DNA of 64,000 bases, from the NCBI RefSeq assembly GCF_020085105.1, contig NC_058053.1, forward strand, positions 1,277,388 through 1,341,387, in the 5' to 3' direction. Source of the DNA: Siniperca chuatsi. Lineage: Eukaryota; Chordata; Actinopteri; Centrarchiformes; Sinipercidae. Positions within the stretch are counted from its first letter, which is position 1, and each line of letters starts with the position of its first letter. Positions 11,341 to 43,300 of this stretch are shown piece by piece. Under the pieces are notes generated by a model, which searched no databases, was not told where the DNA came from, and saw only the letters and a program-made list of their open reading frames with translations. Both the position numbers and the translations under genes were made by a program.

Positions 11341-11736
11341 GAATTGAGTTTGTGGTGCTTACAGCAGTAAAAACACAGCAATGTGTCTTTTTGCATTTCT
11401 CAAATTTTCATAAGAGCTATTTCTTTGGTACGAAGTAATTCCAATGAAAACTTTTCACAGTGAGGTCTGTGGATTGTCCATCGAAATGGACACTCCTATT
11501 CTGGACAGAAAGACAGGAAGCTGTGGATGCAACACAAACAAAATTCAATTCACCTCTATTGTATTGGTGTGGAGGCAGAAATCTCAGAGACAGATATTTT
11601 AAAACCTGGACGAGTATCTATCTTGTATCTGCCTGGCTGGATACCACCAGAGGAAAATAAAAAGTGGAAAATTAGCATTCATTTGGAGTTGGAGTCTGGT
11701 CACATGATGAATGTAAGTCCAACATTCACTCTCCTT

Positions 11737-11980
11737 TAGGCTCTTTGGTCTCCACCAACTCCTGAGAAAAATATCCGGCTCTTCAGCTGCTAAATGCTCC
11801 ACTATGTTCACCAGCTGGTCTCCACCTTTGTCTGGCTGCTGTCTGCTGGGCAGGTAGTGTACGGTGGGTTTAGCAGAGTTTTCTTGCTGAAAACAGCTGC
11901 TGCTGCTGGGAACGAGAGTGATGAGAACGGTGAGACTGAACCAAAACAGTTGTTGCGGGCTGTAAAACCAAAACATTTTG
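11737..11980 (+). repeat. MITE-like repeat family M, copy A
   Basis: Carries the block from GGTCTCCACCAACTCCTGAG through GGGCAGGTAGTGTACGGTGG to CTGTAAAACCAAAAC, shared with copies at 46.5, 47.8, 48.0, 60.1 and 60.7 kb, all in this orientation. Confidence 0.65.
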
Positions 11981-11999
11981 ATTTAGTTTTTAAGTTAGA

Positions 12000-13780
12000 A
12001 ATGTGATGAGAACAGGAAACAGAAATCTGACTAAATGTTTCATTTTTTGCTAAAATTGAACTGAGACAAAAATACATGAAAACTTCTGTTCTGTCCAATC
12101 TTCACTTTGATGAATAGAAGAATAAAAATGCGTTCAGTCCCAGTCGTCCTTACTTGTGTATACGGTTTATTTGAACACAAATCTGACAGCAGGGACGCGT
12201 TTACAGAGAGCATACATGGGCACAGTCTCCACCAAAAACCTAAGGTATCTTACTTGTCTTCGGCTTCTATGTCCTAAAGTCGTTATACAACACGTCATAT
12301 GAGATATAATAAACCGGTCAGACACTGTCTCCATTTTACAGGATAGGACCAGTTTGTACACGAGATAGAGGGAACAACACGTCTTTAATGTTTTTCTAAT
12401 CCTGCCTACCACACACACAGATGGCCACAGGTGAAGGCCCCTGAGGCTCCTCGTGTTACTTAATAAGGCAGAAACCATTCATATTTTCAGATACAATGTC
12501 AATTTTTCTACCACACAAGGTAACAATGCAAGTCATATCTTTTCCACACATGTGCAATTAACCGCATGTCTGAAATGAGGATGCTTGTTTTTTTTACATG
12601 GCAAAAGACACACTTTGGACTCGGTCAAGACCAAAGACCAGTAGCTGAGACAAGTCTGCGTAGAAACACCCACCAGACCGTGACAAGTCCAAGATGACAG
12701 AAAAAAGCCCGCCTCGAGACCAGACACGAGCACTACAGCCCTGACTTTGGGTAAGCCGACTCTTTAACCCAGATACTTAAACCCTAGGATCCGCGTGTGA
12801 ACAGTCTGGAGCTCAGCATGTGTGTGTATGAGGATCCACACGCAGTAAAGTCACTCATTTTGACGCCAACGTTTGGTATTAGAGGTGATTTAATTCATTT
12901 TTAGGATTGTCCATTAACATGGGTACAGTAGATACAATGGTTGATGGATGTGAGACCAGAAACATACACTGACAACACCACTGCTTTGTGCACACACACA
13001 CCAGTACACTGTGGCACAATATGCTTATATACAAGTTCAACAAACGTTGCAACAGACAGTGATGGGCAAGATGTTGAGGCAATGCAGGTTGGAAATGCTG
13101 CAACAAGGAAAAGGTCAAACTGGATCACGCTTGAGGAAACGTAATTGTTAAATTGAATAATTGAATTGTCCAAAAGTATAATCAATTGTGCACTCTGTGG
13201 TCTTGGAAAACTTTATATTACCTTGAATTGCCGTGACTTCATATTTGTCCCCATTACATTCTACATGCTGAGTTTGATTTGTTCCCATTTTGCGTATTTC
13301 CTGATGTTTGCTGCCTCAAAATATCACCCAGACATCCCAGCCCTGCAGATTCAGGAAAAGGCAATTCGTATTTGTTGTTACAAAGCAGATGACGATGAAA
13401 GTTGTTTAATAAACTGTACAAGGACAACCCTCTCCCTGCTATATTTGTTCACAAAATCAGTTTGCTAAGCTTCTTTCTGTCTTTGCTGAATGTGAAGTCA
13501 CAGAATAAGTGATCTTGATAAACAAAACACAAAAACCAAGCATGAAAGATGAACAGAGGTGGAAATAATATAGACAAATATGAGATACAAATAATTATAT
13601 GTCTTGATACAAATAAAACTAATATGGCTCCAAGATTCTATAAGAATCATAAATGGTAGAATAAAAATGCCTTCAAATGCTCGTGTTAAAATGAATGCAA
13701 GCTTCTCTCAGAGACACATACATAGACAGTGACTACTAATACGTTTTAACTGGGTATAAAATCTTATTGAATTTCTTTGC
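12000..13780. other. Unassigned sequence
   Basis: Several short ORFs (for example 12167-12478 minus and 13166-13468 plus) show no recognisable domain or splice context. No repeat family recognised. Confidence 0.3.
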
Positions 13781-13781
13781 T

Positions 13782-13895
13782 GGGGCGCCCAGGTTCGATT
13801 CCAGCCCGCAGCCCTGCTGCGTGTCATGCCCTCTCTCCCACACTTCCTGTCTCAAATCAGCTGTTCCTATCTAATAAGGGCAAAAAAGTATTTAA
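13782..13895 (+). mobile_element. tRNA-derived SINE tail
   Basis: GGTTCGATTCCAGCC resembles a Pol III B box. It is followed by CTGCGTGTCATGCCCTCTCT and a poly-A-rich end (GGGCAAAAAAG), as in common fish tRNA-SINEs. The 5' tRNA half and A box are lost or degraded. Confidence 0.55.
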
Positions 13896-14039
13896 AAAAA
13901 AAATATTTCTTTGACAATTAGATGAGAAACTGAAAAACCAAAGGACAGAAATAAATTCCTAACTCCTTCCTTTCTTTTGTTTTTGACACAGAAACAACAC
14001 AGAACTACTTCAGTATGAAACTGGATAGAAAATGTTCCA

Positions 14040-14400
14040 TTTGATGGGGAGCATCTTTTTTGGATGGATTATTGGACAGTCTCGCAGAGCGGTGCACAGA
14101 GAACAACCTACTGCTCAACGTCAGCAAAACCAAGGAGCTGATCCTTGATTCTAGGAAAAAGGCGGCAAAGACACACACTCCTGTCTACATCAGTGGAGCT
14201 GAGGTGGAGCAGGTGAACAGATTTAGGTTCCTGGGAAGGAAACTTAAGAAGGTAAAATTCCTGTGCCAAGTTCTTATTTACAGAGGAGCAACAGAAAGCA
14301 TCCTGACTGGCATGGGATGTGCACAGGCTTAAAACCGCTCAGAACATCCCTGGTACCTACCTACCGAGCATCAGATATCTGTGAGGTGAGCCTAAAGGAT
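14040..14400 (+). mobile_element. Rex1/CR1-like LINE fragment (RT C-terminus)
   Basis: ERCTENNLLLNVSKTKELIL and GAEVEQVNRFRFLG match the segment after the RT catalytic core in Rex1/CR1-clade LINEs. A shifted frame then gives LKTAQNIPGTYLPS-like sequence. It is a short fragment without the catalytic motifs. Confidence 0.6.
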
Positions 14401-15554
14401 ACTAAAAGACTTTTTTTTTTTTTTAAAGTGGATTTCTCTGTTCCAGTTCTTCTAAATCAACACAGAGAGCAACATTCAGCAAAATGTTAAACAACAGAGA
14501 CATGTTGGAAAAAGTGATATTTACAATTGTAAATATCACTTACCCTTAATTGGCAATGACCTAACAGGTGTTTCATTTATTTTGTCCACCCTTTACATCA
14601 ATGTGGGTAGGCCAAATAACAAACACCCGTCAGTAACACAATACAATGAGAAGGGCACTCGGAGAGCGCAGACCTCCGCCAAGGCCAATAGTCCAGTTTT
14701 CTATTATATGCAAATCTGCAAGCAAAACCACTATATATGTCTGGATATATTTCCAAAACTACTAGAATTATAGTATGTCAAAATTCAGTATGATTGCGCC
14801 TAGCTGAAGCCTCATCGTCTCACATCCCTGATTGCGTATTTTTTCCATAGCGGCTGCGTTTGTTTCTCCAGCTGTTTGAAGTGGCCGTTATGTTTTGGTG
14901 TATGTTTAGTTAGTCACACCATTCACTTTCATTACGACGGGTTTGCGCATGCGTGATGAATTCAGTTCATTTTGCCATAGACAAATTGTGTTACAACTGA
15001 CCTATCTTGCAATATTAACAAAAGTGAAAAATAAATTGTGTATCTGCCCCGTGATTTGGATCCGCTCGAAAATTGAATGGGTTCTTCCTTGGCCTATGCC
15101 ACGGTAAGTCCGTAATCCTGCTGACAGACGGACAAACAAACGGCACCGAAAACATTAGCTCCTTGGCGGAGGTAATTAAACAGCCCCACAAACTACATCC
15201 TCAGCACGATCATACAGTTGAATCAACACCTCTCAAACAGTTTCAACAAAAACAAACAGTATAACCTTCATGAAGGTAGGCTTTACTGCAGAACTGTTGC
15301 ATTAGATTACGTTAGTTTTCGCTAGGTGTACCCAATAAACCGGCGAGTGTATGTGCTCCTGTTTCCAACTAACGTCATTATGTTTTGAGAAAAGTCACTG
15401 CACTCTTCTGTAGGTGCAAAACAGACAATAGATTGACTCCAGTCAAAGCTTCCCACTTCTCTGCAAATACAACAGTGCTTTGAGAACAGTCACATCCACT
15501 GTTGGTGTCAATCGTACGCTCTGAAGTCACTCTATTTGACTTCATCTGCTTATG
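14401..15554. other. Unassigned sequence
   Basis: No supported gene or repeat. It includes a short perfect palindrome-like stretch near 14513-14541 (AAGTGATATTTACAATTGTA and its complement). Confidence 0.3.
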
Positions 15555-15560
15555 TTTATT
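15555..15560 (-). terminator. Candidate poly(A) signal of crfb5
   Basis: AATAAA on the minus strand (TTTATT on plus), overlapped by a second copy a few bases on. It lies about 500 nt past the crfb5 stop codon. No transcript evidence is available. Confidence 0.35.
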
Positions 15561-16057
15561 TTATTTTATGTAAGCTACTTATGTTAACTCATTAAAGCAA
15601 TGCAACAGTAAAAGAGATAAAAATCATGATTTGACTCTTAAAAGCATTATTAAAGCGAAATGGCACACAGATACACTCTAATCCTCTCCGCCACATTCAA
15701 TCAGATCAGGGTTAAGACAGTGGCTGTTGGAGAGAAGGTGGAGAAGGGAATTCACAACAGACTGAAATCAGCACGATACAGTCCTTCCTGGTAGGTCTTC
15801 AAAAGCATCTGTGTCAACAGTGACGACCACAGCGTTCCTCCTTGGAAGTTGGAAACACAGTGATAGCACAGCAGATCAGTTTTGTTCCTTATGTGAGTTT
15901 GTCACTCATCATTTTGTGTTTTCTAGCAGTCGTTTTTCCACACTGTTTATATCAGTTTCACAGTGACAGCTGGAGAAAAGGCACGCTGCACATTTTCCAC
16001 AGACCTTTCTTCCTTACTATCACCCTCGCTTCAACACATCTTTTTGCATGCATGCCT

Positions 16058-36729
<20,672 letters not shown>

Positions 36730-39600
36730 GGTTGATATTTTTCGAGGTACCGACGTTTTTTCATGTGCTCATCGTCTCTATCATCGCTTGGCTCAGCTCA
36801 GCTCGGCTCGGCTCGCTTCTCCGGCCTGTGAGCTAGCGTTATGTGTCATTTGCTGCAAGGTGAGTAGAATTTGAAAGTAGTGTTCCGGTTGCACTTTCAA
36901 AATAATAGCCAGGTCGAACCAACATTAAAACGCCTGAAGACTTGGTTTAATCTGTGACTATATAAGCAACGGTCAAAATTAAAGTTTTAAAAAAATCATT
37001 TGAAGAATATATCATTAGTTTTTCCCATATGCATACATGCCTTCCCCTATCACATATCTTCAAATATCATATAAGCTGCACAATGTGGCAAAACCCTTAA
37101 CTCTCATTTTCTCATGTCCTATTCCTTCCTATACTACTATCTCCTGTTATCTATGCATTATAGAAATCGTTTCTTGATGCAAGAGAAGATTCCCAATATC
37201 ACCACATGTACCTTAGATAATGGCTAAATAGTTTCCTTAGGTATTAAGTGATAACAGTTTAACTGCGAACCCACTTCATCAGGAAGATGTGAGTGCAGTT
37301 TGACCAGATTTGACTGACAGTGCCTTCTGGCAACATAAGCAGACCCAACAACTGTCATGAGATTTTCTTTTTGATTCCAGTATTGTAATATTCTCATCGG
37401 AAGGCAGAAATATTTGACATCATGACAACACCTATCATTCATCATTCAGTAATATACGATATTCAGAAACTGTTGTGGTATGTATCTCCAACCCATTAGG
37501 CCACTGCAGTGTTTTAAGACCAGACCACAGTGACACTACTTTGATTTTGAAAGAACAATAATAATGCTTCTGATCTTATATCTGCAGCTTGATGCAGCTT
37601 GAGGCACTCTACTCACTCTATAGGGCCAGGTATTTTTTTCATGGAGACACCAAACAATTCCATATATTGGGGGCGAGTAGCTGCAGCACTGTAGGAATTT
37701 TGATGGCTATCATATTTTCTGGTTGGCAACATTCTTAGCAATATGTTACAGATTTTCATCTCATCAGCCTATAGAGAGAGATTTTACTTATTACCATTTT
37801 TACTATTATTATTTTACTTACACACTTGCTTTATTAGAACTTTTATCATTAGCAGCCATGGACATGACTGGGTGTTTTACATTTACATTTTTAAATCAGT
37901 AGTAGCGGCATATATTGTTCCATAGAGTTTACAGCTCATAGTTTGCTAGTGGGTAACTTGTGGGAAGGAAAATAATTCAAAAATGACTGTAAGTGCTTGT
38001 ATTCTGTAGTCGGAGGTGGTAGGGAAACTACTAGGGATACTGTAGTGTTGTGAATCATTTCGGCGTACTGGTCAGTAGTGATCACACTGATGTCTAAAAT
38101 AGAATAAGAACTATTTTGAAAATGAAAAGTTTATGGTTGTTTACAGGCTATGTGGTAGATGACTGATTACACAGTATGTAGGTAGATTGGTAGATTGCTT
38201 TTCATTACCAGATGGAATCTATGTACATATAAAGAGTATATGCATACTGTGTACGTTTTGGTTCACTTAAATTCAAGAGTAAAAATGACTTTGGATATGG
38301 GTGTTACAGTAAGTTAATACAATGAGGTAACAGTCTTTTTCCTCAGAAATGTGTTTTAATCAAAGACATGTATAATATATACTTACTGTTAATACATAGG
38401 TCTATAATTCATACGTGTGCACACAGTATGCTAGCTGTGTGAAACTGAAGCGTGGCCAGTGGTGGGAACTATTCAGCATCTCCATGGTTCCCAATTGCTA
38501 AAAAAAGTGGCCTGATAGAGTGAACGGAGATGATGCCGCTCTCTCTCTCCAACACAGCTCGAGGCATTACTGACTGCAGTCTCAGCTGCAGCTCCTCCTG
38601 CACGCCTGCACTGCGCCTGCCCGGTGGTGTGTTTAACACTGATGAACTATAATACAGCTGTATCTCAAATGCTTTGGTGCTGAATTGATTCTCACCCAAA
38701 ACAAGGTAGTGCTGGGGACTAGAGCAAAAATAATTACTAATAGCGTACTTGTTGCCTTTCTTACATGTAATACATTATGTTAGCCTAACACACTTATTCT
38801 AGGCTTAGTTACGTTCAGTGGGTTTATAGATAAACACAACATCTTAAAAGCTGTATATAAAAGGTAGAGCCTCAGAGTTGTGTTTGCACTTAATTGGCCC
38901 ACTCTTTCCATATACATATCTTCCACATCGGTTGTATGTCGACATAAGACAGGGGAATAGTGACATAAAAATGTAGCCTACTTCTTACACCAACAAGGAA
39001 GTTAAAGAAGTTAAATAAAAAAAACAACAACCTATCTGTTAATTAACTTCAGTAACTGCAATGCAATTACTGAGCTGGAACTGTAATGCTTTACTTACAG
39101 GAAAAAGTCTTTCATGTTTCACTTTTCCTGCGATCACCATCAATAGTTGTAATTCATTAAAAAAACATGTTCTCCTAGAAAAACACTATTATTTTCTCAC
39201 CTTTAAGAGGAATGTGCTTACAGGTCAGAAGCTTTGCTATTGAGTTTAGGCTTAATGACTAATGAATACAAGCCTCTTGTATTCTTAGTTTGTCTTCTTA
39301 AGTTTTGTGACATACGTTCTCATGTTGTGTTTCTTGCAATTAAATATATACAGAAATGAATGTTAATTTTTCTAATGTTCTTTGTCTAATATTTACTGTT
39401 TCTGACAGTTGTGTTAATCTTGCCCTGAAAAAGGCTGAAAAAGATCTTTTTTGTGGAAAAATCACATCACACAAATCATTATTCAAACCAGAGTTTGTAT
39501 GTTTATATGTCTTATAACATTTTAGGAGGGGGGTCTTCAAGTTTAAAGAAAACAGGTCGAGCAAATTATATTATGACACATTTTTTCCTAATGTTTATGC
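36730..39600. other. Intergenic region between crfb5 and il10rb
   Basis: Should contain the crfb5 promoter and 5' UTR. A short GC-rich, repetitive CTCAGCTCGGCTCGG stretch lies about 60-90 bp upstream of the start codon. A second GC-rich patch at 38540-38630 has no supported gene. No TATA box or ISRE could be assigned with confidence. Confidence 0.3.
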
Positions 39601-39611
39601 AGTACAGGTCA

Positions 39612-39617
39612 TTTATT
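39612..39617 (-). terminator. Candidate poly(A) signal of il10rb
   Basis: AATAAA on the minus strand about 755 nt past the il10rb stop. A weaker ATTAAA variant near 39978 is closer. The choice between them cannot be made from sequence. Confidence 0.25.
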
Positions 39618-40370
39618 TGCATTCCATGTTATGTACACCTTTACTAAGTTATGTACATTTTGTTTGATGTCAGAATAAAACTAAACCAACAGAGACACAC
39701 CAACTCGTAGCACATTTTCTCAGGACAAGATGAATGTGTAAACCTTTGAGCTGGACATTGTGTTAGCTTTGCCTTGTTTCTTCTACCAGCACACGACTAA
39801 CTGAGAGAGACCAGGACAAACACGCTTTCAGTTCTAGCTTCTCTGAACTGTCCCCACTGAATTCAGAATTCCTGTTCATTAAGAAAACCTTCATATTGCC
39901 ACAATCAGGCAATTAAAACTACAAAATGTGCCCATTAAATGGCAGATTATGTAGTTTTTTTAAGTCCACATCCATACTTTAATACAGAATTATACACAGA
40001 AAATGGTGGATGGGCATCTTATAGCACCATGGCAGCATAAATACTTTAGTGTGGTCAGCTCCAATGAGGCATGCCACGCTCCTTCAGTTAAGTACAGTAT
40101 GTGGTAATACTGAGAGCAACATTAGGACTGTACAGCACAAAAATAACTTCACTTGGATGACGTATCAATCCTGTACCTACACGTCTCTGTGGCTCTTCCA
40201 TACAATCACTTCACAGTAGCACCTGCTCCAAGGAATAATATGGGACTGCTGCAGCATTTGTAGCGTTCAAACTGAGTCAAGCACTTTCACTGTTTCTCAG
40301 TGTCTCAGTGTAAAGTCGCCTCTGCTGATAATCAGTGATAAAACAGTCCCAACTGACTGCAGCCTGCAGA

Positions 40371-43300
40371 TCAGCTCTTCCTCATTGCTTCTGTGCTTTT
40401 CAGCCTGTCCCTCTTCCCACTATCGCTTCCCCACTGTGGCGGCCCTGCTGCCTCCAGAGGGCTCCCTTCCTCCACAGGCCTGTCGTGTGCGATGATGCTG
40501 ACCTGGTGGTAGATCTCCTCAGGTGGGTGGGAGTTCCGCATGGCTAGGTACATGGGTGAGCTGGGGGGTGCCAGCAGGTACTGGGGGGCAGGAAGGAGGC
40601 AAAGTGATTCAAGTTTGTGTTAAATTAACTCATTAACACCTGGCTAAAGCATCCAAATGAGGCGAAACACTTCAGGACTCTTACTGCATAAATACACAAA
40701 TGCATACAGTTAAAATCATACAAGAAAATCACGTTTTGCTGCTTGCCACATGCACCCAGACTTGACAAGGTTTGAAGGTGAATTAGTCATTACAAACAAC
40801 CGTGTGCACACACAAATCCATGCAGACACATATAAACACACACCTCTTTAAAGTGCTGAGGCAGGGAATCTTTTGGGCAGAGAAAGTGGGATATACATTT
40901 CCGATACACCACTGCAACCACCACCAGAGCCACTGCCATTGCCATGATGACAAACGTCACGACGGCTGCCACCCATGGAGCCCCTTTTTCTGCAAAACAA
41001 TCAGACCAAGAACAGCAGAAGTAATCAGTATGTTTCTAATATCAGTTTACTGCTGCTTGTTGTCACGTCCTGGAGCATTTTGATTTGAATCAGTCACAGC
41101 AAAACTCAACACATGTGAATGTGTGTGGATGTTTAGTCCACCCCGCTTACACACAGATTATCAAAATGACTTACTTTGCCAATGTCAATGAAACTCAACA
41201 CCTCCTGCAGGGATGTTTCACATTTGCCCTTATTGATATCGGGTGGACAACATATTAGAAACACCTCTCAATTGAATGCAGTCCAGTTCAGCATCAGCAC
41301 TAACTATGGCCTTAAAAAGTACCATAAAATAAAAGAGTCAATAATGACTAAAAATTATAAGCTCCGCAAAGATAGGATTTATTGCATGGCTTTTGTGTTC
41401 GATTGTGCAGGTGTGCCTATTAAAGTGATAACTATCGAGTGCAGTATAGTGTAGTTTATAGTTCTGATGTTGCACAATAAAAACACATTTTTCAGCAAAT
41501 AACAGCAGATAACCGGCATACTGTACAGAGCATTGCACTACTTTATGCCTTGGCTCACTCTGTAGCAACCACAAATACATGCTGATTTCCTGAGGAAATG
41601 TCACTGCAGAGCTTAGTATTGCTGGAAAGAGTGACAAAGAAATACAAAGTAGCACCAGATGTTCGCCTAACAGAGCGTATTGCAGAGATGACGTGAGTGA
41701 AAAAGCCTGAACTGTGGGTTTGATGAGTGTTTCCTTATCTGTAACAAAAGTCTAAAGGATAGAGGGCATCGTATGCCAAGCTAGCAACAGCAACAACACC
41801 TTTTCTGACTTTTATTGCAGGTATTTGGTCATAGACCAAAGTACTGGACAAATAAAAAATTTGACCTGATGATGGTGCTATTTAGCCTGAAGGGGGACGT
41901 GAAATGTCTGTACCAAATTTAATGGCAACCCATCCACAGTTGTAAAGACATTTCACCAAGAAGAAGAAAGACTTGATTGTCTGGGAACCATAAATGTCTG
42001 TACAACATTTTCTGCCAATCCATCCAGTAGATGTGAGTCATTTTCATTCTGTACCAAAGTGGAGGATGGACTGACCGACCAACCGACATTGCCATCCCAC
42101 CAGCCCCGCTGCTAGCATGGCTAAAAATCTGTTCACATCAGTCTTTTGCAGTCATTATAAGAATATGGTAGATATATGATTTGCTCCTCCTGTCTCCTGC
42201 TTGCTACCACGACTTGCAGATCAAATCCCTTCAGGTGGTGGTGAAAATTGCAGGTGGATTCAAGGATTAACAGCAGGCTGTACTTTTACAAATAAATAAA
42301 AACCCTGCCTTTGTTGCTAGAAAAAGATACTTACCGTTGGTGGTGCTCTCACAGACAGCTCTGCTGGGCTTGCTGGGGTTGGGGTTCCTCTCTGTGTTGA
42401 TTTGGACTTGGACGCAGTACTTGGTCCAGAGGTCCAGGTCATTCAGTACCACCCGGTTTTGCTGTATGTTGCTGATGCTTCTGGCCTGTAGGAAGTAACA
42501 GGTGGTCATGTGTGTGGCCTGGTTTACTCATGATGGCCTGCAGCAGCTACAGGACACCACAGAGACAGCAGGTGAGAAGAGAGAGAAAGCAGATAATCAT
42601 GCTGCAATCTTATCCTCCACCACAAAACAGATGATAAGCATCTGACGGGCTTTTGGTTTTGAAGCTTGTTAAATCTAAGACAGATATAGAAACTGATATC
42701 TTCCCCCACATGTTGAAGAGTCCTTGGGCAAGACACTGAACTCCAATCTGCTGTGTGTGAACGTGATAGTGAGTTTCTTTGGACTGATGAGCAGTTAGCA
42801 TCTGCCACCTGTGGGTGAATGTGATATGTATTGTGAAGAATGGTCGGAAAGGCGCTATAAGAGCACAGTCCATTTACCATACCCGAGTTTCAGTACTGAT
42901 TCCTATAGTTTTTCCAATAATTGACTTTAATAAATATAAACATGCTGCTTAGCACTAATTAGCAAATGTTAGCACGCTATCATGCTGAACTGGGATGGTA
43001 ATTAGAGTTAACATTACCTACTAAACACTGTCATCTGGAAAGAGGAAAGCGGACAAGGAGACTTGGTGGTGGAACGAGGAGGTTCAGGAGTGTATACAGA
43101 GAAAGAGGCTAGCTAAGAAGAAGTGGGACGCTGAGAGGACTGAAGAGAGTAGACAGGAGTACAGGGAGATGCAGCGTAAGGTGAAGGTAGAGGTGGCAAA
43201 GGCCAAACAAAGAGCATATGAGGACTTGGATGCTAGGCTGGACACTAAAGAGGGAGAGGTGGATTTGTACAGGTTGGCCAGACAAAGAGATAGAGATGGG

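Noticed and set aside
12167-12478. 103-codon minus-strand ORF
   Set aside because: No similarity to a known family could be recognised, and no flanking exons were found.
13800-13820. tRNA-like B box
   Set aside because: The A box and acceptor stem are missing and the following sequence matches a SINE tail, so it is not a tRNA gene.
38469-38699. 76-codon minus-strand ORF in a GC-rich patch between crfb5 and il10rb
   Set aside because: No recognised domain, splice context or start context; GC content alone is not enough.
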